A stretch of 64,000 nt of DNA from positions 186,001 to 250,000 of the forward strand of contig JAZKJV010003276.1 of NCBI GenBank assembly GCA_037367405.1, in the 5' to 3' direction. Under the pieces are notes generated by a model. It made no database searches, was not told the DNA's origin, and saw only the letters and a list, made by a program, of their open reading frames with translations. The translations under genes and the position numbers were made by a program. This document shows, in pieces, positions 33,713-45,030 of this stretch; position 1 is the stretch's first letter; each line of letters starts with the position of its first letter. The DNA is from Ottelia alismoides. Lineage: Eukaryota; Streptophyta; Magnoliopsida; Alismatales; Hydrocharitaceae.

Positions 33713-35133
33713 GATGACATCGCTTGCTCTATACGGATTGTCTCATGGTTCCCCAAGTGCCAACCGCTGTAAGCCCTCTAAATATCAGACCACATTATTT
33801 CTAACTTTCCGACGTGCTCATGTATCCAAATCAGACAAATAACCACTTTATCTTGCAGTTCTCGTCGATACCTTTGCAAGTAGTCCAAGAGCGACGAAAT
33901 CCTAGTTCGAGAGATCAATATATAGACATTTGAAGTTCCCGGGTCAGCTATTGGATCCGTATCCGAACTCGGATTTGAATATGGGCATATAATTAGGCCA
34001 AGTAGTTAACTAATTGGACTAACTAGACCATTTGGCTTTGAGCTCGTCATAGCCACCACTGGAGAATTTCTAACATCTCATTGTCAATTCGAAGGTGTTA
34101 TCGCAGAGAGGAGAGTGAGATCATTGTCATGTAAGCGTGCATTTTGCACATAGTGCCACGAAAATGTGATTTTCGGGTATGAGAGAATCTAGGGAATGGC
34201 TTTGAATGTACATATTTTAGTCCTTTCTCTTGCCGTTGGATTACACATCATTCATATACTATATGCACGAAGTTTTAGTGCCATCTTATGTGTTTTTTAC
34301 CCATGCAAGTTGGTTTTTTAAAAAAGTTATCGCGTCAGTTTTCTATCGTTTCATAGAGCTCTGCTTATCAAATAATTACATATTTTATATCATTGTGACA
34401 CATGCAAGAGAGGAACAAATGCATTCAATCATTTTTAAAATCCAAACTTTTTTTGGACGCAATGAGTAAAAGTGCTTGATCATGTAATTTGACTAATCGA
34501 TCAGACTGATCAATCAAGTCGACGAATCGATCATGATCGATTGATCAGGTCCAATGACTGATCGAACATCTGAAATAGTGGATCAATCAACCTTGATCCA
34601 TTGGACCCCGAGATCATGAAATAAATAGTATTTTTGGAATCCAAATATGATAGACATGCATAAGGTTTATGAAATGCAATAATCAATTGTAATTATCTAT
34701 CCATCGGGTAAATGTGATGGGAAATGAGTTTAATGTGTAAATAAAAAAAGTATACCACATGGTGAGCCTCATGAGAGAGAGCATCATACACAGACATAAA
34801 AAATATTTCATATCTATATGTTAAATATGTGATTGGTATCTGGTTGGTGTTTGTAGCATGTATATGGCTTTTTCCGCGAAGTCTTTGCTCTGCTCATGGA
34901 TGCATTTCTTGCGGTGTGTCTTTCCCTTGCATACGGATGCGTTTCCCATGGTGCATGGGTACTGGAGTTAGTAGCAAGGGATGTGCACACACCCTTGGAT
35001 CCTCGGGTAGAAGTTTAGATTTTCACAACCCCATGTTACATTGACTAGGTCACACAATACTTGGTGCTCGATATGTTTTGAGAGGTGCTTGACGGAGTAC
35101 GTAACAAGTTGTATAACTGGTGGTCTAGATCTC
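33713..35133. other. Intergenic stretch with GATC-rich palindrome cluster
   Basis: No gene recognised. Around 34478-34612 the words TGATCGAT, GATCAATCAA and TGATCCATTG recur, including a perfect 18-base palindrome AATCGATCATGATCGATT (34525-34542). The rest is AT-rich, with short open frames lacking family features (for example 34230-34469). Confidence 0.5.
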
Positions 35134-35578
35134 TGATGCAATAGGATTTTATTTGAGGGGTCGAGAAATAATTTGAAGAATCGCATGGGTTCTCATGCAA
35201 TTGGTCCTTTATATATGAGTCATTATTTAAATTAGTTAGTCGGTTATTTTTATTTACGCTAAGTAAATTAAGATTGATTGTAATCTCAATATTTATGGTA
35301 GATTAACTTTGTTAGAGTCAAATTAGAGTCAATTAATAGTCAATTACGTTTTAAATTTTACTCTCTTTTTAATTTTTTAATCCCACCTCTCTTATATAAA
35401 GGGGATAGTGGGAAATGTAATAGTATGCTAAGTTATATTATGAATTGGTTTGGAGAGTGCCTCTACGATTATCCCATTCTCTCAATTTCTAGGATTTCTC
35501 CTCTCAATCCCACTCCTCATCCCGCGAGACGCGTTACGTATCTCTTTCTCTCTCTCTCTCTCTCCCCTGACTGCATCA
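35134..35578 (+). repeat. 5' LTR of the 2.17-kb element
   Basis: Starts TGATGCAATAGG and ends CTGCATCA. It carries TATATAAAGGGG (35394) as a likely promoter and a CT run near its end. Confidence 0.88.
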
Positions 35579-35636
35579 AGTGGTATCAAAGCATACATTT
35601 GACTCGTTCTGACGAGTTGACAATCATATCGATTAC

Positions 35637-35915
35637 ATGAAGATACAAATCAATGAATGTGCATCGACATCTCTCCGATGTCGAATGAAAGAATATCTCA
35701 AGTGCTATTTAAAGGAAAGGAAAAGGCCCATTGAAGATCGTTACAGCTTGGAGCTTACATTCTCCAACATTTACAATACGCGGAAATCTATACAAGATGA
35801 AATCTTTGTGCTCAGGAAACAAGAAGACGATAAAAACGAAGCCGTAATCTACGATGACAACCCTGAAGATGAAGAGGAAGATAAAACAATCTTCGACAAA
35901 GGTCTCGCGGATTAA
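35637..35915 (+). CDS. Small acidic ORF inside the 2.17-kb LTR element
   Basis: A 92-codon open frame starts 45 bases after the primer-binding site. It is lysine- and glutamate-rich, with MKEYLKCYLKERKRP early on and an acidic tail DDNPEDEEEDKTIFDKG. The position is where gag would begin, but I see no gag zinc knuckle or other family motif. It may be a decayed gag start, captured host sequence, or chance. Confidence 0.3.
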   Translation: MKIQINECASTSLRCRMKEYLKCYLKERKRPIEDRYSLELTFSNIYNTRKSIQDEIFVLRKQEDDKNEAVIYDDNPEDEEEDKTIFDKGLAD

Positions 35916-36846
35916 GAGTTCGAGGTTCTCAAGTTCTCTACGTCTGGAGCTGCTGTACTGGAAGCCCTCATCCCACTGTAGGAGGTGCTTTGGAACCTTC
36001 ACCTTCGTGCACTGGTTATCGTGGGCTAAGAGAGTTCCCATTGTGGCCCCGTCCGTACCTCTCTTTCTACCTCACCATAAAAGCCCTCGTCAATACCGAT
36101 ATTGCCACCCTTATAGTAGCCCTAACTTGTCGATCCAAAGTTGCCACCTCCATCGTTGCTGCTCGTCGGCATCGCCTCCACCCTCACCAGTATCGAGATC
36201 AAATTCACCACCTTCGCCACCATCGATGGTGGTGCATCCAGAGGTTGCGGTGATGGCACTGATCTCTTCAATTGATGTTCGGCCTCCTCATGCCGTGGTC
36301 CCACCAGTTGATCCCATGCACAGGGACTGGGAGTGGACAACACCACCATCATCGTCGTCGCCATCGATCAAAGCCCTCCGCCCGATCTCGCTATTATTGG
36401 CCCACGCATCGCCTTCGTCACCGGCTGCTCTCATCCTGCCGCCGTCGCTGCTACTTGAAGAGGAGAGAAACCCTAGCCGTGATCGAGGATTTCTCTCTAA
36501 AGGGAATCAAATCCCATGAAATTAGCGATATGAGATTATTATGGAATAATTTCAAAGAGCCCCCCCTCCAAAACTACTTTATCTTAAGGTGAAAATGAGG
36601 AGAAGCTTATGTGGAGGCTTATATTTCAATGAAGGGGTGGAAAAATTGCAACCACCCTTCTACGACAACAACAACAAAGACTTTTCCCACATTAAGTAGG
36701 GAAAAATATATAAACGTAATGCTGAAAGGAAATGAAAATGGCTCAAGTTGGGAAGACCGAACCAACAACTTTAGATGAAATCTCCAACGACGGACTGGCA
36801 ATCAAGCAATTTGTCTGGAGATGATTTTTTTCAATCGGTGGAGAAT

Positions 36847-37304
36847 TGATGCAATAAAATCCAATTTGAGGGGTCGAGCAATAATATGAAGAATCACACA
36901 GGTCTTCAAGTTGTCCTTTATTTATTTAAGTTCTTAATTAATTAAATTAATTGATCAATTTTTTTATTTACGTTAAATAGATTGAGATTGGTTATAATCT
37001 CAATATTTATGGTAGATTAAATTACCTAGAATCAAATTATAGTTAATTAGGAGTCAATAAGGATTTGAATTTTATTCTCTAATTTTGTAATCCCACCCCT
37101 CTTATATAAATGGATGGTAAGCAATGTAATGGTAAGGTAAGCTATATTATGAATTGAGAATTTTGATTTGGAGGGTGCCTCCACCATTATCCTTCTCCAA
37201 ATTTATATGGTTTCTCCTCCTAAATCCCTGTTCCTCTCTCATCCTCCATGGCGCGTCACGCATCTTTTTCTCTCTTTCCCTTTTCGATTTTCTCGACCGC
37301 ATCA
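36847..37304 (+). repeat. 3' LTR of the 2.17-kb element
   Basis: Starts TGATGCAATAAAATCC after TCGGTGGAGAAT, a weak purine tract, and ends CCGCATCA. A TATATAAATGG at about 37105 mirrors the promoter of the first LTR. Confidence 0.88.
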
Positions 37305-37309
37305 ATCTA

Positions 37310-37590
37310 AGAGGTAATATTCAAGTTAGTTGGGAGACTTTTTCTTCTTTCGTCAGAGATGTTGCAACACTTACAATTATCATCGGTTAAAGGTATGGAC
37401 ATGTCGTTGTATCATACACTGCTTCTTCGGGAATCGGGCGGGGTATTGCATTCCTTTTTTTATTTCAAGTTTGAGAGGGCCTGAATAGAGAAGGAGGGTT
37501 TTTAGGAGATGATGGAGGAATTCTAGATGAGCCTTGAGGTGGACAGCTATGCAACATGCATAACAGTCTAGAAATTCACTACCCTGAAGA
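37310..37590. other. Unassigned spacer
   Basis: No recognisable feature between the 2.17-kb element and the LINE remnant. Short open frames only. Confidence 0.3.
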
Positions 37591-39192
37591 AGCTTCTTTC
37601 TTTCTGCCTTTTGAGGAACAAAAGCGGTACTATAGAAATGAGAGGATAGTATATGCTTAGGAGGAAATTGATTGATTTTATGGATGTGAGAATTCTATAG
37701 ATATCAAAACTGCTGGGTTTGAGGAGAGAACGCGACATGTGAAAATTATGGGAGGATAAAAAGTGGAAGGAGTTGAGAGAAAGATTCTGAGAGATGTGGC
37801 TAAGGGGGATGTCAACATGACATTTTTCTATTCTTTTGTAAACGACAAGAGAAGGGCTCTCGCAAGCTACGCCCATGTGGAGGTCTGTTCACTCTGTGGA
37901 GGTCTCAAGGACTCATGTCTAGGGAGACAGGTAGATGAGGTGAGCAGGCTGTTAAGTAGGTGTTGTGGGGAAGTTGATTTGGCGGTGGCTTGGGAGGGGC
38001 GATAACTGACTAAGATCAGATTAGGTGGATGATTTGGCTATTGTCTTTTCTGAGCATGAGGTGACGATGCACTTAAGGAGTGGAATGTGGACGGGTCCTA
38101 GTCTCCCAGATCCTGATGATTTTCTTGTGTTCTTTTTCAAGCAATTTTGGGATGTAGTTTGTGCAGATGTGTTGGATTTGGTGGAGTTAAGAATCAAGAA
38201 TTCAGGTTTTGAAAGTTTGGAGGTTGTTATATAAAAGGGGTTTCCTTGATTTGTGGATTGCTTAGATGTAACCACAACATCTCGGTGTTGATTAGCGGCT
38301 GAAAGAGGTTTTTTGCCGTAGGGGAAGTCAGAGAAGTATGCCCACTCATCTCCATTTTGTGCTGGCATGTGATGCTCTACCAGTTGTGTTAGATTAAGCG
38401 GTATTGGGAGGGGGGGTGTTAAAGGGTTATACAATATACGATCTATCCATCTCGGTATTTGACAATATGTGAGTAACATTTTGTTTCTTGTGGATGGAAC
38501 GATGGGTTAAACAAGTCGAGTTACAACCCTGGTGTATACTTTTGGGGGATTTTCCGGACTTATGGTTATAGGGAAAAATCTGCAGCTGTGCCATTTAGGT
38601 TGTCGCCGGAGGAGGTGCTGGAATGTGGTCAGACTTTGGGGGATACTGGTCAGTGAATTCCCCTGTTTTATTTGGATCTTCCATTGGTTGGCAAAAAAAT
38701 AATATGCCTTATCTGGAAAATTTAGAGCAGAAGTTAGCTGGCTGGAGGGCTAGGTGTTTGCCACTGGAAGGTTCATGCTACTGAAGTTGGTAATCGTCTA
38801 TACTGGTATTACACTTGTAGGTGCATAGCCTGCTAGTTGGAGGTTTCTCAGAGATTGGAAGTGCTGATGCACATTTTTTGTGGTCTAGTTTTATGGCATG
38901 ATGACTACCCATATGGAAGAGGTAGGTTTATGCGTGGGTAAGCTTGAAGAACACAACCTTTCTTATGAAGTGGGTTGTATGGGAACTCCACTAGGGTTAA
39001 TGTGTGGAACTTCATCCATTTTTTGATGAGGTAGCTGCTTGGTCATCTTGGACACTGCTCCGTGGTTATGACTGGTGCTCGGGGATGACCTCTCCTTTTG
39101 GATCTGGAGATATGATTGGTCGTAGGATGAAGCTTTATGTGATCATTTCATGTGTTTATTTGCTCTTGCAACATACAAGGAACCATCTATGA
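37590..39192 (+). mobile_element. Second LINE remnant (RT region, broken)
   Basis: Frames match plant LINE ORF2 pieces. AKGDVNMTFFYSFVNDKRRA (about 37800-37859) is the GD.NT.FFH....RRR pre-RT motif. PDPDDFLVFFFKQFWDVVCA (about 38107-38166) corresponds to the GPDGFP..FF..FWD RT stretch. YLDLPLVGK..-like and GWRARCLPLEG words (about 38655-38775) match the post-RT YLG.PL.G.......W....LS..GR region. They sit in different frames with stops between them. Orientation is +, as for the LINE further left, but the sequence differs, so it is a separate copy or family. Its limits are approximate. Confidence 0.65.
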
Positions 39193-39587
39193 CAATGCTG
39201 GAACTTTGAGAGCGGACCCTTAATTTTTTTCCAAGTTCTTTGAACAGAGAGCCTGATTTTCTATGCATGTTGGGCTGAGTTTAGTGGAGAGTTCTTCCCT
39301 TAACGTGTGGACTTATCAGTCAGAAAGACATGCCAATCACTCTTGATGAGACAAGTCCATATTGATGGGGCACTTGCTAGAGGTCTGCATGCTTATTCGG
39401 GATGCTTACGCCCCTTTGAGAGTGAAAATCTTTACGTGGCTTTTGCGGAGATCCAGCATGGTGATGAAGATTCTGAAGGCTCACATTTGATCTACAACAG
39501 AGGATATACATCTGTGTTGCAACAGCGTTGGAAGATGCGGGACACTATTTTTTCACTGCCACCTTGCCCAGGATGCATGGAAGGGAG
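39193..39587 (+). other. Unassigned, possibly LINE-derived
   Basis: An open frame of 106 codons (39307-39627) reads ARGLHAYSGCLRPFESENLY and CPGCMEGRYAKW. It has no domain I recognise. It could be the tail of the LINE remnant or a fragment of a host exon. Confidence 0.25.
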
Positions 39588-40400
39588 ATATGCAAAGTGG
39601 ACAGAAAAGCTTAGTTGTTTGTGGTAGTTGAGATTCTTTATAGGAAGACACATTTTAATGCATTTAGAAAACATCCTACATCCCTTTTTTCTTTTTTCAA
39701 ATATTTTTTTCGTCTGCATTTTCTACTCCTTGACTTCCGATAGAGTTTGTTGGAGTTGATTTTGTACCCAATTATGATCCATCACTTGTCACGTCATCCA
39801 CAAACAGAGGTGGGGTGAACAGATCATTAAAATCCTTGTTTTGCAGCCTCACAATGGGACTGGTTTAGTATTTCCACAAGCTAAATTCACATGCAACTCT
39901 TCTGCCATACAACTCGTTCACCATACTGAATCTTTTTTACCGTCTTGATCCTGATATGACAACCATCATGCCTGAACCAGCAGAATGGGAGCTATGCAAA
40001 GTGGAGAGTGAAGCTTAGATCTTTGTGGTAGTTGAGATGCTTTGTCAGAAGACACATTTTAATGCATATAGGAAAACATCCCATATCCCTTTATTCTTTC
40101 TTTTTAAGTAATTTTTCTGTCCGCATTTTCTTCCTCGTGACTTCTGATCGATGATTGTTGGAGTTGATTTTGTACACGACTACGATTCATCACCTGTGAT
40201 GATGTCATCCTCAGAGGTAGCAAACAGATCTTTAAGATCCTTGTTTTGCAGCCTCAAAATGGGACTGGCTTAGTAATTCCACAAGCTAAATTCACACGCA
40301 ACTCTTATTTCATACAACTATTTCACCATACTGAATCTTTTTCACTGTCTTGATCCTGAATATGACAACCAACATGCTTGGACAAGTGCTCCCATTGAGG
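39588..40400. repeat. Two-copy tandem duplication, unit about 405 bp
   Basis: The block from TATGCAAAGTGGACAG (about 39589) is repeated from TATGCAAAGTGGAGAG (about 39994). Shared landmarks are GGAAGACACATTTTAATGCAT (39647) versus AGAAGACACATTTTAATGCAT (40047), TTGTTGGAGTTGATTTTGTAC (39748 and 40153), and CTTGTTTTGCAGCCTCA (39835 and 40240). Divergence is moderate. Confidence 0.88.
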
Positions 40401-43400
40401 CAAGGATTTGTTTTCTATCACTTAACCCAAGATATCTAAGCATGACGGAACTCTCCTTCATCCTCGAGTCTGACTTTCCGACCTTGCCTTTGGACTCGTA
40501 TATTGTTTGTGTATACTTATTGAGTCCTAACCGGCATATGTTGCAATATCCTGAATAGCACATTCTTTGTCTTCTCCTTGACAAGTCATCAAAAATTTCA
40601 TTTTTCGATCCTCAGTTGCTATGGGGAATAAAGATCGAATACAATTAATTCCTCCATTTAAGTGGTTCGAGCTTCTTGTTTATGTCCCTAACTCGTCCCC
40701 TGGTATATCCCAGTGTTTGGCACTTTCCATACTTTGTGGGTACAACATGAATGAGTTACTCATAATTAAGTTATAACATCATAGTTGTGACTTGTGAGGA
40801 CTTCATGTTAACTCTTTGCATTCCTTCCACCGGTATGATCCCAGATGCACAACATTGTGATCTGTTTGCCCTCTATTTATGAACAATTGTCGTTTTTTGA
40901 TGTATTTCCATTTGCATATCTGCCACTTTCCACCATGCCAATCCAACCAACCTATTCTGTGAGGGAGGAGTCAGAGCAGACTGGGAAGTTTGATGTTGCT
41001 TGACTGATATGCTTTGTTTATGTCGCCCTCCACTCACCTTTGCTCCAAATCTTACTCCATATCAGACCTGTCGTACGGGGAGCAGGAGTTTGTCTAGGCA
41101 AGTGGGTATATGCATTTGGGTCTCATGTGCTGAGTATGACACATCACAAAAAGGCATATTTACCTACTTCGCGATATGAATGCCCTGATAGATTCAATCC
41201 ACCCGTAATTGCAGTAAGGCCTAATCCAACTAGCAGGCTCACCAGACAGGACGGCAGGGTCTTGGATCCCCAACGTCAATATATAAAGTTGGCAGCAAGC
41301 TTTTCGAGGTATCGGCATCAAGCAGACAAGGCCACGGCCCCCCTACTATATATCGTCAAATTAGCATTCTTCTCAATTATATATTGACGGAAAGGCCAAG
41401 AAGACTTTTGTCAGAAGAATGCCGAATATATTACTTCAAGCTAGAAGAATGCCTAATCTATTAGTTTAAGCTAGTATTCTAATGTGGTGACAAACTATAG
41501 GAGGTGCAAGATAGGAGTGAATGGAATGTGGAAGCAAACCGGGCTAAGGAAAGATTGCTGTTAATGAAGCTCCCTTTGTTCCTTCCATGTATCTCTTCAT
41601 AGAAAACCAATAATTTATCGTTGCTTAATATTTCTTGATCTGATAGCTTCAGTTGCAAGAAAACTGTGCTTTCTGATGAAGCCATTTTCTTTGTCTTGGT
41701 TATATGGACTAGGATGGCAGTCTAGCAACATGTTCTATCATAAACAAGGGGATCATCTGGTTGAATTGTTCCAGGGTGAAGATGATGTCAATTGGCTGAA
41801 AAGAACCAATTTCATCCTAGTATCGTCATGGTATCATGCTTAAACAAATATTCAAGAGAAGCTTCACTTTCTTTGTACAATGTGAAATGAAGGAGCGCCT
41901 ATCTTATAAGAAGCGTTCTATGTATGCAGTGGAAATTTTGGTACCGTTATGCATTGAATGATTTTGAGGCCTTCGGTGGTTTGCAGCTGAGGATGAGGTG
42001 CTATTAATTTAATGGGGTTTCATTATCATGTTTGACTACTCAAATCTTGTGGTTTATATCGTGCTTTTCTTCTTGAAACATTTAGTTTAAACACGTTTTT
42101 TTGATGGAATGATATTGCAACTGCAGTTGGAGGTGGTGGAAACCTTGAATATTTGGTCGGATCTTCGTCTAAAATAAGAGCTATATGTTTACCTGTTTGT
42201 GAGAGATTTCTTTTTGTCGAAAAAAGGTAATTGATAACTTTTCCTCGGTTGAAAATCCATTGATAAACAATGTAGAAGTCCGATTCTCAGCACACAAATG
42301 CACTAATGCACATTACTTAATGGAGTCTTATCAAGCACATCCTTCAACACAATGCGACATACAGACCTCACAACCAGTACTTTAGATCTGATGTTCAAGT
42401 TGCAAAATTTCTGGATGATTGAACTTATGCATTCTTTGGATCCCTTTGTCCATTTGATTCTCTGCGTGCTCTTTTTTTCATTAATGTGATTTGTTTCAAT
42501 CCTGCCTGAAGTTTCTTTTATTTTCAGGTCTTTAGTCCACATTTTTTCTTCTTATTTTGCTTCTTTAATGATTAATTTGTGCTGTTAAGTTTTTTTTTTT
42601 TTAATTTTGTTTTTGTTTTACTGGTCATATTTTAGCGATTAGGACAAATTTTTATCATTTTTGTTTAGTTACCAAAGTCTGGGGGATGTAGCCCTCTTTG
42701 GGAATGTTTTGTCTGTTTGTTTGGAGTTTGCAATTCTCAGTGAATAATGGGAAGATCAATGGAATTTTTAAAAAATAACCCCATAGGCACCATCTTTACT
42801 TCGTTCTCACTTGTTTTTCCCATTTCCAAGTAATATGCACCAATGTGCTTTTTCATCCCCATCTCGCCAGTACTGTACAGTTCAATCATTAGCCCATATT
42901 ACTCCATTTTCCCCTTCTTTCCTGAGCCTTTGATACTTGCTTTCCATCCACAGTCGAATCAGTCATCTCCACTGTTGCTGAATCGGCCCGAGGATCTGCA
43001 ACTTCCTGAAGAGCTTGTAGATCTCTCTTCATATACTTCTGCTTCTCTCTGCATCCTTTCTCCGCTTTAGAGTCTCTTCCAATCATTTTCAAATTCTCTG
43101 CGGGCTTCATTGAGGCTGTTTTGATTGCCAAACCTGGAAAGGTTATCTTTCTGTTAAAGGCATGGTCAGATTTATCTAAGTTTCTATATCTGTTCTGCTA
43201 GGCCCGAGAAAACTAGAATACATTCTGGAAACACTTGCACTTGCATCACCTTGTAGGCTTGTAGTAACCTGAGAGTTTGGGGACCTCATTGACTAGTGTG
43301 ATATGTTTGCCATAATTCATGTATTAGCACTTAAAGGTGACTTCCCATTTCAAGGCTTATTATTTATTTTCATTGCAGTTAAGATCACGTGATGTTGGGT

Positions 43401-44310
43401 GAATTAACAGTTCAATTTTTTCTGGAGTTTTGCGACCTGCAAAGCCTAGGTCCAATTTTTTGTCCACTTATATGTCATCGAGTGGTTTATTGAGGTTATC
43501 CTGATGACCCAAACTGTATAAAACCCGGCCGAACAAGGTTGTAGTTGAATGATGGTGTGTTTTTGAACCATTTTGATTCTTGAATGCATTTAATAGTCAT
43601 TTTGAATTACAACTTAGCATTCCTTGTTATTTACCCTGTAAGTTTTTATTAGTGATTGCCAGAAATCTTTTGAGTTTTGTTTTCTTTTGTCTAATTGAAA
43701 GACAGGAGGGTGAATAATAGTCATACATGATGTATGATTCACAAATGACTGCAACGATTGCACTGTCCCAAATTCATCTATAGACCTCGCTTGCCTCACC
43801 CTTATGATGTTTGATAAACAGATTACGAACATCCAACATTAAGAGAAAGGAATTTTCTCGTCACAACCTATGGTTAAGGGTTTAGTTCTCCCTCTCTCTA
43901 AAATGTTATTTGCATGAAATCTTGTGCTTTGTCCTTGCTTTTTTCCTCGACCTATATATTAGTCAATTCTTTTGAGGATGTCTATAACACTTAGTGCCTT
44001 GGGCAATAATTTGTGTCTTGCATTTGGCAGTTTCTTATACCTGATGGAATTGCGAGATAATTATTGTAGATGTATATGTTCTACAATGTTTGCCAAGGAG
44101 TTTTATGAGAGCGTGCAATGCTCTTGCAGCAATTTTCTATTGCAGTGTTTGTGTTCTTTCTACATATATTCTTACCAATGCTTTAGTAATTCTAGATAGG
44201 TTTGAATTTTTCTGGTACTTTTATGCAGCTACACTACCGTATTATAATTGGTATCGGACCTGCATAAAGTTCTGCTCACGGTCTTACTGAATATTCTTTG
44301 CTTCTTTAAC
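40401..44310. other. Gene-poor stretch upstream of HAL3
   Basis: No coding exon can be supported. A minus-strand open frame at 42889-43131 reads lysine- and glutamate-rich (DSKAEKGCREKQKYMKRDLQ) and looks a little like a coiled-coil exon, but it has no partner exons. A plus-strand frame at 41040-41387 is also unassigned. The last part (about 43.9-44.3 kb) is T-rich and ends in CTTCTTTAACAG, a good acceptor, so at least this end is probably an intron in the HAL3 leader. A HAL3 promoter may lie anywhere in or upstream of this stretch. Confidence 0.35.
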
Positions 44311-44312
44311 AG

Positions 44313-44354
44313 TGTAATTGACCAACAGACAATAAACAGATCATTTGAAAATTT
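44313..44354 (+). other. HAL3 5' UTR after a leader intron (inferred)
   Basis: A pyrimidine-rich tract and AG (44311-44312) precede 42 non-coding bases leading to the ATG at 44355. This fits a leader exon/intron arrangement. The upstream exon was not identified. Confidence 0.5.
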
Positions 44355-45030
44355 ATGGAAAGTGGAGCCGTTAAGGATGCCTTGCCTACCCAAAGGCCGT
44401 GGATTCTCTTAGCTGCTACTGGAAGTGTGGCTTCCATCAAGTTCGAAAGTCTCTGCCGTTGTTTCTCAGAGTGGGCCGATGTGAAGGCAGTTGCTACAAA
44501 GTCATCTTTGCATTTCATAGAAGAAGCTTCGCTTCCCAAGGATGTGGATCTGTACACTGATGACAAGGAGTGGTCTACGTGGGGAAAGATTGGGGATGGT
44601 GTGCTTCACATTGAATTGCGGAAATGGGCTGATGTTATGGTGATTGCACCCTTGTCTGCAAACACTCTTGCCAAGGTACAGGCTGCACCTTTTATCGGTT
44701 GCTTTCATGGTGTTGGCAATAATTACTTTGCGCCTATTTTTTTTCTAGATTGCGGGAGGTTTATGCGATAATCTATTGACATGCATTGTAAGGGCATGGG
44801 ACTTCAACAAGCCTCTCTTCATAGCACCCGCCATGAACACTTTCATGTGGAATAACCCTTTCACCGAGCGCCACCTCCATGTGCTCGATGAGCTTGGGAT
44901 ATCCATGATCCCTCCCATCACGAAAAGGCTTGCTTGCGGGGATTATGGAAACGGGGCGATGGCAGAACCTTTTGTAATCTTCAACACTGTTGTGAGCGCT
45001 GTTATGAGACCGCCGAGTAATGGAAGTTAA
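44355..45030 (+). CDS. HAL3: Phosphopantothenoylcysteine decarboxylase, HAL3-type flavoprotein
   Basis: Two exons, 44355-44675 and 44749-45030, encode 200 residues. The 73-bp intron is GT...AG (AAG|GTACAG, TTTTTTCTAG|ATTG), and reading through it gives a premature stop. The protein is a small cytosolic FMN enzyme. It decarboxylates 4'-phosphopantothenoylcysteine to 4'-phosphopantetheine, the third step from pantothenate to coenzyme A. Visible signatures are the flavin-binding start ILLAATGSVASIKFESL (residues 17-33), the catalytic histidine His85 in VLHIELRKWADV, APLSANTLAK (98-107) and IAGGLCDNLLTCIVRAWD (108-125). Asn137 lies in PAMNTFMWNNPF, and the substrate-clamp cysteine Cys170 lies in ACGDYGNGAMAEP. 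Length fits plant homologues (about 200-220). All catalytic residues are present, so it is probably functional. The last 13 residues are non-conserved, as usual. The start is chosen because it is the first ATG after the acceptor and gives family length. In plants the protein is also linked to salt tolerance. Confidence 0.96.
44676..44748 (+). other. HAL3: HAL3 intron
   Basis: 73 bases, GTACAG donor and TTTTTTTTCTAG acceptor, near the minimum for plants. It interrupts the codons between ANTLAK and IAGGLC. Confidence 0.93.

Larger units (their letters stand above)
35134..37304 (+). mobile_element. Small non-autonomous LTR retrotransposon, 2.17 kb, plus strand
   Basis: Direct LTRs lie at 35134-35578 and 36847-37304. 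Both begin TGATGCAATA and end GCATCA, and they share AAGATTGATTGTAATCTCAATATTTATGG-type sequence in diverged form. A primer-binding site TGGTATCAAAGC (35581-35592) follows the first LTR after two bases. It resembles the initiator-Met type. Flanks ATCTC (35129-35133) and ATCTA (37305-37309) are a 4/5 target duplication. The internal 1.27 kb has no pol motif. It contains a small acidic frame and a C-rich, proline/serine-coding-looking stretch (36000-36480) open in several frames, which suggests composition rather than a gene. The divergence of the two LTRs marks it as older than the 49.5-kb insertion. Confidence 0.88.

Noticed and set aside
35854..36519. 221-codon open frame inside the 2.17-kb LTR element
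   Set aside because: Overlaps other open frames on both strands, is low-complexity Ser/Pro/His-rich, and has no recognisable domain. It is best explained by base composition.
42889..43131. Minus-strand coiled-coil-like exon
   Set aside because: An isolated 80-codon frame with no neighbouring exons and a competing plus-strand frame of similar length. Not enough support.
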